DNA of 64,000 bases from WHSW01 sp963842795 (lineage in GTDB: Bacteria; Actinomycetota; Thermoleophilia; Solirubrobacterales; 70-9). Below are positions 57,193 through 64,000 of this stretch, in pieces. Both the position numbers and the translations under genes were made by a program. Each line of letters begins with the position of its first letter. Position 1 is the first letter of the stretch. The notes under the pieces were generated by a model. That model made no database searches. It was not told where the DNA came from and saw nothing but the letters and a program-made list of their open reading frames with translations. The stretch lies in NCBI GenBank assembly GCA_963842795.1, contig CAWJHV010000016.1:48746-112745 (forward strand), in the 5' to 3' direction.

Positions 57193-57579
57193 GCGGAGTG
57201 CAATTTTTTTTCGGAGCGTTGACGGTAGCCCTGTCGCTGGCCGCAAAGGCAGGTCGAGTCGAAGCTCCAGATCCGCTCGCTCGACTGGCGTCACTGGCGC
57301 ATGGGCTGGCGCACACCCCCCGAATCCGGCGTGAGCAAGCCAAATCCGACCCCTCGTGCGCAGACCGGAAAGCCGCGTACGCCGGTTCGAATCCGGCAGG
57401 CGCCTTCACTCGAGCGTGAGTGACGTCGGCGCAGGCGCGGTCAGGGGACGTCGCTGACGCATAGATTGGCGCACCAAATCGGATGGCGTGGGCGAGACGA
57501 CGTGGCAAGGGGGACATCTTCTGCTTTGCATGGGAGTGAACCTTTTGCTCTGCTCACTCCCGGATACGTTAGGCGCGAG
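57193..57579. other. non-coding stretch with an eight-T run and a tRNA 3' fragment
   Basis: No gene is supported here. It holds a run of eight T (57204-57211) and the tRNA-Cys-like 3' half listed separately. Confidence 0.6.
57366..57405 (+). other. tRNA-Cys-like 3' half (possible integration-site remnant)
   Basis: GGAAAGCCGCGTACGCCGG and TTCGAATCCGGCAGGCGCCT match the part of actinobacterial tRNA-Cys from the anticodon loop to the acceptor end: GTTCGAA with a CCGG/CCGG T stem, and AGGCGCC as the 3' acceptor strand. No matching GGCGCCT 5' half, D arm or GCA anticodon precedes it. Such half-tRNAs mark attachment sites of integrated elements. Confidence 0.5.
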
Positions 57580-58992
57580 CTACGGTCCGACCGAGGCCTG
57601 GACCCGCTGGCTGGTCCCGTCCGAGCGCTGCCAGGTAACGATCGCATCGCCGCTCGCATCGACCGCGACCTGGGTGCCGGTCGCGTTCTGCCCGGCGGCG
57701 GAGAGGGTCTGCAACGGGCTCAGGGCGCCGGCGGCCGATCGCGCGCGGGCCTGGGCGCGGGAGATCAGAGCGCCGTCCTTGTGCTGCCAGGTGAAGACCG
57801 CGTCCCCGTTGGCGTCGACGGCGACCTGGGGGACAGCTGCCAAGTTCCCTGAGGGGGAAAGAGTCTGCTGTGCGCTCAAGCCCCCGGCGGCCGAGCGCGC
57901 GCGGGCGAGCAGTGCGCCGTCGGACTGCGCCCCGAACTGCACCCAGGTGAAGACGGCGTCGCCGTCGGCGTCGACCGCAACATCGGGCCTGGATCCATTC
58001 TGCCCCGGGAGCGTGAGATTCTGCACGGCGCTCAGGGCGCCGGCGGCGGTGCGCGCCCGGGTCCGGATTGGGAACGTCGGGTCTTCCCCAGCGTGTGCGC
58101 CAGGGCCTCCCTGACCGCGCACCCACGTGAATACGGCGTCGCCGTCGGCATCGACCGCTACCTGGGGGCTCGACCCCTCCTCGCCGGCGGGGGAGAGGGT
58201 CTGCACCGGGCTCAGGGCGCCGGCGGCGGAGCGGGCCCGCGCTTGGACCCGGCCGTTCGTACCGTCCGAGCGTTCCCAGGTGAATACCGCGTTGCCGTTA
58301 GCGTCGACTGCGACCTGGGGCCCGGTCAGCCCGAACGCGCTCTGCCCGGCGACGGACAGCGTCTGCCCCGCGCTAAGGGCGCCGGCGGCCGAGCGCGCGC
58401 GGGCGTGGATCCGGAAGTTCGCACCGTCGAAGCCCGTCCAGGTGAATACCGCATCGCCGTCGGCGTCGACCGCGACCTCGGGTTGGAACGCACCGAACGG
58501 ACCCTGCACGGCGGGGGAGAGGGTCTGCACGGCGCTGAGGGTCCCGGAGGCCGAGCGCGCGCGAGTCTGGATCCGGCCGCTGCGCGTCCAGGTGAATACC
58601 GCATCGCCGTCGGCGTCGACCGCGACCTGCGGGCCGGACGCGTCCTCTCCGGCGGCGGAGATCATCGTCACCGGGCTCAGGGCGCCTCCCGCGGAGCGTG
58701 CCCGGGTCTGAATCCGGGTGTTCGTTCCGTCGCTGCCCTGCCAGACGAAGACCGCGTCGCCGTTGGCATCGACGGCGACCTGCGGGCCGGACGTGTTCTG
58801 TCCCGCGGGCGAAAGGTTTGTCGGAGCGCTCCACACCGCAGCGGCGAGCGCGGGGGCCAAGAGTCCCGCGGCGACCAGGGCGCAGAGCGGGCCCGAAACA
58901 CCCCTCGCCCCACCAGCCGTCACACCAGGGACGCTCGCCCGCTCGTCGCGCCGAATCCTCCGTGTCGCGCGCCGAAGCGCCCCCGCCAGCAC
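57580..58992 (-). CDS. secreted protein of about eight ~52-residue repeats
   Basis: A 470-residue exported protein. A signal-like segment (LCALVAAGLLAPALAAAV, about 36-53) precedes eight repeats, each with PQVAVDADGDAVFTW, a variable xxSDGTNxRIQARARS, and AGALSxxQTLSPAGQ. The DADGD core resembles a calcium-binding loop, and the repeat length suits propeller blades or a beta-solenoid. Units are not identical, so the array is old. It may bind carbohydrate or protein outside the cell; no family name can be given. Confidence 0.65.
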   Translation of the reverse strand: MLAGALRRATRRIRRDERASVPGVTAGGARGVSGPLCALVAAGLLAPALAAAVWSAPTNLSPAGQNTSGPQVAVDANGDAVFVWQGSDGTNTRIQTRARSAGGALSPVTMISAAGEDASGPQVAVDADGDAVFTWTRSGRIQTRARSASGTLSAVQTLSPAVQGPFGAFQPEVAVDADGDAVFTWTGFDGANFRIHARARSAAGALSAGQTLSVAGQSAFGLTGPQVAVDANGNAVFTWERSDGTNGRVQARARSAAGALSPVQTLSPAGEEGSSPQVAVDADGDAVFTWVRGQGGPGAHAGEDPTFPIRTRARTAAGALSAVQNLTLPGQNGSRPDVAVDADGDAVFTWVQFGAQSDGALLARARSAAGGLSAQQTLSPSGNLAAVPQVAVDANGDAVFTWQHKDGALISRAQARARSAAGALSPLQTLSAAGQNATGTQVAVDASGDAIVTWQRSDGTSQRVQASVGP

Positions 58993-59012
58993 GCGAGGAG
59001 CCTACCCGACCC

Positions 59013-59456
59013 TCAGCCGACGTCCAAGACACGCTCGCCCGACACCTCGGGCGGCGATCGCCTGAGTATCGCTTTGGACGAAAAACGCAACTCCATGATG
59101 CGCGCTTGCTCATCTAGCCATGTTTCGTAGATCTCCGCGGCGACCCCACCGTGACGTTCGCGAGCGGCGAGATACAGCCGCCACGCGTGGTGGGCAACGA
59201 GGTTGCGCGCACCCACGACGACTTTCAGATCTGCGGCCACGGATTCCGGCAGCTCCAGATCGTGAGCGGCCGCGCCGGCCGTCTTGCTCGTGAGCCACTT
59301 CTCGATCTCGGGCCATCTGTCCTCGAGAGGAGCGCTCACGTCGTGGCGCTGCGCCTCAAGAAGCTTCAGCAATGCGAGTTCGAACAGCTGCGCACGGGCA
59401 ATCGCGTATCCCAAATGGGCAAGAACGGACCTGTCGCCATCATCCAGGCGCTCCAT
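59013..59456 (-). CDS. HEPN-like protein, unknown
   Basis: A 147-residue helical protein. The central VVVGARNLVAHHAW (about 79-92) has Arg84-x4-His89, the catalytic pattern of HEPN ribonucleases, flanked by amphipathic helices. No partner nucleotidyltransferase or antitoxin gene sits beside it, so a toxin role is unsupported. Start at 59456. Confidence 0.5.
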   Translation of the reverse strand: MERLDDGDRSVLAHLGYAIARAQLFELALLKLLEAQRHDVSAPLEDRWPEIEKWLTSKTAGAAAHDLELPESVAADLKVVVGARNLVAHHAWRLYLAARERHGGVAAEIYETWLDEQARIMELRFSSKAILRRSPPEVSGERVLDVG

Positions 59457-59544
59457 CCAGCCGAACCTAGCGGGCGTGCTGCACGGCCCGCGAACCCGTC
59501 CCCTTTATCCAGAGCGACGCGAAAGCGCGTCACAGTATTCGGCG

Positions 59545-60138
59545 ATGCGCGAGGAACTAGTCGTGGACCGGTTCACCGGACTCGAGGACGAGCAGCTTCT
59601 GGCCCTTGTGGGCGTCGCTGATGGCCCGCAGGCTTTTGCGGCGTTCTACCGGCGTCACGAGGACGCGATGCTCCTGTTCTTCCTGCGCCGAACGGAGAAT
59701 CCGGAGACGGCGGCGGATCTGACGGCCGAGGTGTTCGCCGCCGCCCTCGAATCCGCGCGCCGGTTCGCCCGGGGCGCATCGCCGGCAGTCGCTTGGCTCT
59801 ATGCGATCGCCAACCATAAGCTCGCTTCGAGCCGGCGTCGAGGGCGCGTCGAAGACAAGGCCCGCCGCCGCGTGCGTATGGAACCGCTGGTCCTCACCGA
59901 CGACGCCCTCGAACGCGTCGAGGCGCTCGCGGATGCCGAGCGCACCGCGGAGGTTTTGGCGCGGCTGCTGTCTGAGCTGCCCGCCGATCAACACGAAGCG
60001 GTGAGGTCGAGAGTCCTCGATGAACGCCCCTACGGCGAGATCGCGCGGGATCTCAAGTGCTCGGAAGCCGTAGTCCGCCAACGGGTCTCTCGCGGCCTTC
60101 GCACGCTGCGGATGGAACTCAACAAGGAGTCGACATGA
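59545..60138 (+). CDS. ECF-family RNA polymerase sigma factor
   Basis: A 197-residue sigma-70 family protein. Region 2 is FAAFYRRHEDAMLLFFLRRTENPETAADLTAEVF...AVAWLYAIANHKLASSRRRG (about 31-95) and region 4 the LLSELPADQHEAVRSRVLDERPYGEIARDLKCSEAVVRQRVSRGLRTLR helix-turn-helix (about 143-191), written as a region because of its length. ATG 59545 starts a plausible N-terminus. It overlaps the following membrane-protein gene (ATGA), the usual place of a cognate anti-sigma factor. Confidence 0.8.
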   Translation: MREELVVDRFTGLEDEQLLALVGVADGPQAFAAFYRRHEDAMLLFFLRRTENPETAADLTAEVFAAALESARRFARGASPAVAWLYAIANHKLASSRRRGRVEDKARRRVRMEPLVLTDDALERVEALADAERTAEVLARLLSELPADQHEAVRSRVLDERPYGEIARDLKCSEAVVRQRVSRGLRTLRMELNKEST

Positions 60139-60977
60139 ACGCTCATCGCCCGACCCGCGACGCGACTCTGCCCGAGCTCGAGGCGCTGCTGGTCGCTGCC
60201 GCCGGCTCGATACGCGCCAAGCGCCTTCCGATTCGCCAGCGCCTGGGAATGCCGCTTGCCTTCGCTGGCCTGCTGGCGACCGCAGGGGTTGCCGCCGCCG
60301 CGGCCGGCGTGTTCGGCGGCGGGGACGGACCTGCGATCGATCGGGGTGCGACTCCGTCGGGCGACTACGCCAGCGGCAATTACGTGGTCCGCGTCCGACC
60401 GGGCTCCGCCCATGCCAATGCAGGCGGACCGATTTGTCTGCAGCTTCAGTTCGCTGGATCGCGGCCTGCCTACGGCTGTGGCTCGGCGCCCACCCGAGCC
60501 GAGCCGTTCGGGCTCGTGGTTGTGGACGGCCAATCTGAAGGTGCGGTCGAGCGCGTGATCTACGGCCTTGTCGCTGACGACGTCGCCCGTGTGAGCGCCC
60601 TCGGCCGAGGCACACAGCACTACGACGCGCCGACCGTTGTCAAGCGCGGCCTTCCCGGGCGCTACTTCTCGCTTACCGCTCCCAACCAAGGGCGGATCGA
60701 ATTGGTCGGCTTCAACAGTTCCGGCGCCGAGGTCGCCCGGATCGGGAGCCGAGCAACACCCGACCATGAGCCGCTCTCTCACGACGAGGCCGTTGCCCAG
60801 GGTGATCCCTCAGGCTTCGCGCCGACCGCCGTGCCCGCGTCCTCGTTCGTCTACCGCGGTCAATCGATCGAGCCGTCGAAGGCGGACAGGCTCGGGTTGG
60901 TCTGCGTCGACAGCATCCAGACCGTCTATTGCTACGACTCTGTTGCGGAAGCCAACGCCGCACCTGCGCGGGAGTAG
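60135..60977 (+). CDS. membrane-anchored protein coupled to the sigma factor (putative anti-sigma)
   Basis: A 280-residue protein. A cytoplasmic N-terminus of about 37 residues (THE LPELEALLVAAAGSIRAKR segment) leads into one transmembrane helix (LAFAGLLATAGVAAAAAGVFGG, about 41-62) and an external domain of about 215 residues with beta-strand character and Cys pairs. The ATG at 60135 overlaps the sigma stop (ATGA). Anti-sigma factors typically have this topology and coupling, but the cytoplasmic part is short and lacks a recognisable zinc-binding anti-sigma motif. Confidence 0.6.
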   Translation: MNAHRPTRDATLPELEALLVAAAGSIRAKRLPIRQRLGMPLAFAGLLATAGVAAAAAGVFGGGDGPAIDRGATPSGDYASGNYVVRVRPGSAHANAGGPICLQLQFAGSRPAYGCGSAPTRAEPFGLVVVDGQSEGAVERVIYGLVADDVARVSALGRGTQHYDAPTVVKRGLPGRYFSLTAPNQGRIELVGFNSSGAEVARIGSRATPDHEPLSHDEAVAQGDPSGFAPTAVPASSFVYRGQSIEPSKADRLGLVCVDSIQTVYCYDSVAEANAAPARE

Positions 60978-61001
60978 TGCTTCTCGGGAGATGAAAATGC
61001 C

Positions 61002-61062
61002 CCCGGAAGCTGACGTCCGGTCCTGACCTTACGGTCGGCCGACCGGGACAGGGGCTTCCGGG
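61002..61062 (+). ncRNA. structured leader of the IS110 element (candidate bridge RNA part)
   Basis: CCCGGAAGC (61002-61010) pairs with GCTTCCGGG (61054-61062). Inside, CCGGTC (61017-61022) pairs with GACCGG (61041-61046) and GACC (61025-61028) with GGTC (61033-61036) around TTAC. This three-tier fold lies before the transposase. It might also be a terminator of the preceding gene. Confidence 0.4.
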
Positions 61063-61220
61063 AGAACGCAAGATGGGCAGGCCGCTTTACGGACGATGGG
61101 CTCAGAGCCCGGGCTTTTCACTGGCCGCCCCTGCGACTGATCCGGTTGCGCTTAGAGCGCGAATGCGTCGATGTCGTTTTGCCCACCGCGTCTCCCGCCA
61201 ACGACGAGAGAGGAGAAGCG

Positions 61221-62501
61221 GTGAGGGCAATCGGATTGGACGTCCACCTCGAGTTCTGCGAGGTGGCGATCGCTGAAGGCGTCGAGGTCCGCTCGGCGGG
61301 GCGGATCGCGACGAAGCCGGCCGAGCTGGAGCTGTTCGCCCAAAGCCTCGCCAAGACCGACCGCGTCGCCCTGGAGGTGACCGGCAACGCCTGGGAGATC
61401 AAGCGGCTGCTCGAGCCCCACGTCGCCGAGGTGATCGTGGTCTCGCCGGGGGACACCGCGATCCGCTCGGCGCGGGCGAAGACCGACCGCCTCGACTCGC
61501 GCACGCTGGCGAGGCTGCTCGCCGCAGGCGAGCTCGACCCGGTCTGGGTCCCCGACCGCCAGACCCAGGTGATGCGCCGGCGCCTGCAACGGCGAAGCCA
61601 GCTCGTTTCGGCGCGGACCCGAGCCAAGAACGAGATCCACGCCGCCCTCATGCGCCAGCTGGTCGGCCGGGCGCCGTTCACGGACCTGTTCGGCAAGAAG
61701 GGCCGCCGGTGGCTGGCAGAGCTCGAGCTCTCAGCGGTCGAGCGCGAGTCCGTCGACGCGGCCCTGCGCCAGGTCGAGTTCCTCGACTCCGAGATCGCCG
61801 AGGTCGAGCGGCTGATCGCCACCGAGGCGCTCGAATGGCCCGAGGTCCGGCGGCTGATGACGGTGCCGGGGGTCAACGTGATCTGCGCGGCGACGTTCAT
61901 GGCGGCGATCGGCGACGTCGGTCGCTTCGAGTCGACGCGAAAGCTGGTCGCCTACCTCGGGCTTGACCCAAAGGTCCGCCAGTCGGGCTCGGACCCGGCG
62001 ACCCACGGGCGGATCTCAAAGCAGGGGTCGGCGAGTGCCCGCCACGCCCTGGTCGAGGCGAGCTGGTCGACGGTGCGCCAGCCCGGTCCGATTCGCGCCT
62101 TCTATCGGCGCATCAAGGCGCGCCGCGGCCACCAGGTCGCGATCGTCGCCGCCGCGCGCAAGCTCGCCTGCCTGTTTTGGTGTCTGCTCACGCGCTCAGA
62201 GGACTACGCCTTCGGCCAGCCCTCGCTGACTCGCAGGAAGCTGCGCCTGCTCGAGATCCGCGCCGGCGCTCCGTCCCGCAAGGGGATCCGCACCGGCAAG
62301 TGGGTTGCCGGCGCTGCGATGCGTGATGCCGAGCGCGCCGCCGCCGAGCAGGCCGAGGCCGCCTATCGGCGCACCGTCAGCGACTGGCAGGCGACCCAGG
62401 CGAAGAGAAAGGGCGCCGGCGCGACACCGGGGCGCGCATCTAGTGGCCCGTCAAGCGGGCAAGCAGCGCGGCAGAACGAAGCCCCAAATCCTGCGCTTTA
62501 G
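61221..62501 (+). CDS. IS110-family transposase (DEDD)
   Basis: A 426-residue transposase. The RuvC-like DEDD residues are Asp7 (AIGLDVH), Glu52 (ALEVTGNA), Asp89 and Asp92 (AKTDRLDSR). The C-terminal Tnp_20 domain follows with LMTVPGVNVICAATFMAAIGDVGRFES near 212-238 and SKQGSASARHALVEASW near 266-282, which holds the catalytic serine. The GTG at 61221 has GAGAGGAG upstream; the earlier in-frame ATG (61146) is unlikely. The tail is low-complexity and basic. The gene looks intact. Confidence 0.9.
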   Translation: MRAIGLDVHLEFCEVAIAEGVEVRSAGRIATKPAELELFAQSLAKTDRVALEVTGNAWEIKRLLEPHVAEVIVVSPGDTAIRSARAKTDRLDSRTLARLLAAGELDPVWVPDRQTQVMRRRLQRRSQLVSARTRAKNEIHAALMRQLVGRAPFTDLFGKKGRRWLAELELSAVERESVDAALRQVEFLDSEIAEVERLIATEALEWPEVRRLMTVPGVNVICAATFMAAIGDVGRFESTRKLVAYLGLDPKVRQSGSDPATHGRISKQGSASARHALVEASWSTVRQPGPIRAFYRRIKARRGHQVAIVAAARKLACLFWCLLTRSEDYAFGQPSLTRRKLRLLEIRAGAPSRKGIRTGKWVAGAAMRDAERAAAEQAEAAYRRTVSDWQATQAKRKGAGATPGRASSGPSSGQAARQNEAPNPAL

Positions 62502-62591
62502 CTCGTCGTCTACCGGCGCCCAACTCCAACTCTCCCAAACCAAGGGAGGTGAGTCCAGGTTCGACTTGACTTTCATGCGTCGTCCAAAGTG

Positions 62592-62981
62592 CTACTCCGA
62601 AAGCCCGGCAGCTTGGAGGGCGTCTTGTGGTCGAGCGAAGTGCCTGAACCGAAACACCTTGCCGTCCTTGAACTCGAACACCCATCCGTGCGGCTGATCG
62701 ACGGCGACACCGCTCTCTTGCCCGCGAAGGCGGACCCGGCCGAGGACAACCACGCTGTCGCCGGTTTCGCGCCACTCGTCCCCGGAGAGCTCCCACGCCC
62801 GAAACTGCTCATCGATCTCCTGCATCCATCGATGGAGTCCCTCCCGTCCCTCGAACGGCTCGCTCTGAAGGCGGCTGACGATCTGAAAATCAGGGTGGAG
62901 CTCATCCGTCGAAAAGTCCCGGTCGCCTCGGTTCCAGCGTCCGAACCAGGACTGAACCAGCTTCACGTTCTCATGCGACAT
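62592..62981 (-). CDS. SnoaL/NTF2-like domain protein
   Basis: A 129-residue NTF2-fold protein. ENVKLVQSWFGRWNRGDRDFSTDELHPDFQI near the N-terminus, REGLHRWMQEIDEQFRAWEL near 46, VVVLGRVRLRGQESGV near 76 and VFEFKDGKVFRFRHFARPQDALQAAGLSE at the end are typical. The ATG at 62981 is preceded by the same 37-bp block as the gene at 50571, including GATACT nine bases upstream, so both are probably leaderless and co-regulated. Confidence 0.8.
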   Translation of the reverse strand: MSHENVKLVQSWFGRWNRGDRDFSTDELHPDFQIVSRLQSEPFEGREGLHRWMQEIDEQFRAWELSGDEWRETGDSVVVLGRVRLRGQESGVAVDQPHGWVFEFKDGKVFRFRHFARPQDALQAAGLSE

Positions 62982-63012
62982 CGCCCGCGCAGTATCTCGC
63001 GGAATCTTGCGC
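62976..63012 (-). repeat. 37-bp promoter/start block shared with 50540-50576
   Basis: An inverted copy of the block at 50540-50576 with one mismatch, including GCGCAAGATT, GATACT and the ATG. Conservation of a promoter across dispersed paralogues implies recent duplication or a shared regulator. Confidence 0.8.
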
Positions 63013-63112
63013 TGTCCATGCGGAGTGCATGGATCCAGGGGGTCGGTGATCCCTCGGTCGTAGACACGCTCCGCCGTTGGCGTAGCGAGGTGGTCGGGGC
63101 TGTTGTGAGCGG

Positions 63113-63649
63113 CTAGCGCTCGCGCAGCTTGCGGATCGTGGCGGTCGCCGCGGTCTTGGCGTTGAAGGCGCCGGTCATCGCCCGCTCGGCCGCCGAGCCC
63201 GACGGGGGCAGCAGGCCGATCTGCTGGGCGAGGTAGGCGCCGTTGGTGTAGGCGTGGTTCTCGACGATCTTCTCGTCGACGACGTGGAACATGTCGCAGC
63301 CCTCGAGCTCGACCCGACCGCCGGTCGGAGCGATCCCCTGGAAGCGACCCGGCCCGGCGAAGGTCGCCGACACGCGCCAGCGCGCCGCCGCGTACTCGCC
63401 GGTCGCGACCAGCTCGACGACTTCGAAACGCCAGTCGGGGAAGGCCCCGAACAGGTTGCTGAACCAGCCGCGGATCCCGTCCGGGGAGTCGAGGTCGCCC
63501 ATCCCGTACATGTGGTCGATCGCCCCCGGCTTCCAGACCGTGAGCGCACGGTCGAGGTCCTGGTCGGCGAGCGCGTCGAAGTACTCGCGAACGACGGTCT
63601 TGGCGCCCTTCTTGCGCGGTGCCTTGGTCTTCGCCTCGGCCTCGGCCAT
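63113..63649 (-). CDS. SnoaL-like ester cyclase family protein
   Basis: A 178-residue protein. A Lys-rich N-terminus (AKTKAPRKKGAK) precedes the fold: VVREYFDALADQDLDRALTVWKPGAID near 19-45, IRGWFSNLFGAFPDWRFEVVELV near 58-80 and RFQGIAPTGGRVELEGCDMFHVVDEKIVENHAYTN near 102-136, a segment typical of SnoaL-like polyketide-cyclase relatives. Ends with a basic KLRER. It is 10 bp from the next gene on the same strand. Function unknown. Confidence 0.75.
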   Translation of the reverse strand: MAEAEAKTKAPRKKGAKTVVREYFDALADQDLDRALTVWKPGAIDHMYGMGDLDSPDGIRGWFSNLFGAFPDWRFEVVELVATGEYAAARWRVSATFAGPGRFQGIAPTGGRVELEGCDMFHVVDEKIVENHAYTNGAYLAQQIGLLPPSGSAAERAMTGAFNAKTAATATIRKLRER

Positions 63650-63658
63650 CGCTGCAAT

Positions 63659-64000
63659 CTAATCGGATCGCCCGCCGAGCGCGGCCGCGAGCTCCTCCGG
63701 CCGGGTGACCGGCGCGCGGCAGGCGAAGCGCTCGCAGACGTAGGCCGCCGCGCGCCCCTCGACCGCGGTGCGGCCGAGCATCAGCTCGGGGCGCTCGCTG
63801 CCCTCGGCCCCGCCGGCGAGCACCAGGTGCGGGCGCAGCCGCGAGCGCACGGTGGCGGCGAGCTCGTCGAGCCCGGCGCCGTCGCCCGCGGGCGTCACCA
63901 GCGCCACCTCACGCACCGCCGAGGTGTGGAAGTCGATCGCCCGCAGCAGGTGGGCCACCCCCTGCGGGTGCTGCTCGGCGACTCGGCCGAAGAGCCGCAG
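63659..64000 (-). CDS. C-terminal part of a YyaL/DUF255 thioredoxin-domain protein (truncated by window edge)
   Basis: The last 113 residues of a larger protein. REVALVTPAGDGAGLDELAATVRSRLRPHLVLAGG and EGRAAAYVCERFACRAPVTRPEELAAAL resemble the C-terminal end of YyaL-type DUF255 (SPATA20-like) proteins, which pair a thioredoxin-like N-terminus with an N-acylglucosamine-epimerase-like alpha/alpha barrel. The frame stays open to position 64000, so the start lies outside the window. The following SnoaL-like gene begins 10 bp beyond its stop, so they may be one operon. Confidence 0.65.
   Translation of the reverse strand: MRLFGRVAEQHPQGVAHLLRAIDFHTSAVREVALVTPAGDGAGLDELAATVRSRLRPHLVLAGGAEGSERPELMLGRTAVEGRAAAYVCERFACRAPVTRPEELAAALGGRSD

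Larger units (their letters stand above)
60978..62590 (+). mobile_element. IS110-family insertion element (ends approximate)
   Basis: A single transposase gene (61221-62501) with about 240 bp of non-coding sequence before it, containing a strong nested hairpin (61002-61062). IS110 elements lack classical terminal inverted repeats and use a structured RNA from the non-coding end, so the exact boundaries cannot be fixed by eye. The right end lies between the transposase stop and the SnoaL stop at 62592. Confidence 0.6.

Noticed and set aside
57198..57419. A small protein gene across the tRNA-like fragment
   Set aside because: The translated AGSNPAGAF ending is the usual artefact of reading through a tRNA T arm; no ribosome binding site or domain is present.
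59013..59456. A HEPN toxin-antitoxin system
   Set aside because: The Arg-x4-His motif is present, but no partner nucleotidyltransferase or antitoxin gene is adjacent.

Overview
The window reads as a high-GC actinobacterial chromosome, most likely Thermoleophilia/Solirubrobacterales. This is inferred from base composition, frequent GTG starts, the actinobacterial LexA box (GAAC-N4-GTTC), leaderless-looking starts and the gene content; it was not tested by phylogeny.

Region 1 (1-29,800) is a dense aromatic-catabolism cluster. On the minus strand a DpgC-like dioxygenase, a phenylacetate-CoA-ligase-like enzyme, a GntR regulator, a MetF-type reductase and a LigM-type THF-dependent O-demethylase run in one direction (8338 to 2280). 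Divergent from them is a ligase/reductase/hydrolase/GntR set. Next come a VOC protein, an amidohydrolase and an aldehyde dehydrogenase facing a benzoylformate-decarboxylase-like ThDP enzyme. A minus-strand operon then encodes a second PaaK-like ligase, a FadR-type regulator, a dehydrogenase-like protein, a DUF6282 protein, a GalB-like hydratase, a GalC/LigK-like aldolase and an XylE-type extradiol dioxygenase. A plus-strand operon carries a GcvT-like protein and pcaHGBDC. Read together, the genes suggest an oxygen-dependent, CoA-primed chain-shortening route for hydroxylated or methoxylated arylacetates: arylacetate -> arylacetyl-CoA -> arylglyoxylate -> aryl aldehyde -> (methoxy/hydroxy)benzoate -> protocatechuate -> beta-ketoadipate. 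A gallate-type lower pathway lies alongside. Each step is supported by family membership only; the whole route is inference. Palindromic TTGCATGCAA sites sit before metF-ligM and before the second GntR gene.

Region 2 (29,800-45,000) is mostly housekeeping and secreted functions: a tRNA-Leu(GAG), lexA with its SOS box and a coupled zinc-ribbon protein, rnpB with a terminator, a secreted glycosidase-like protein, an SDR, an RlpA-like cell-wall protein behind a c-di-AMP (ydaO) riboswitch, glnA, a secreted CocE-like hydrolase, a seven-repeat FG-GAP protein, and a DUF1800-DUF1501-cupredoxin operon.

Region 3 (45,000-64,000) is accessory: small secreted proteins including a His/Asp repeat protein, a NarL-type two-component pair, a LigD-like ligase, several SnoaL-fold proteins, a GGDEF protein, two genes broken by single-base shifts at G runs, a tRNA-Cys-like 3' half, a secreted repeat protein, an ECF sigma factor with a coupled membrane protein, and an IS110-family element with a structured leader. 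The window ends inside a YyaL/DUF255-like gene.
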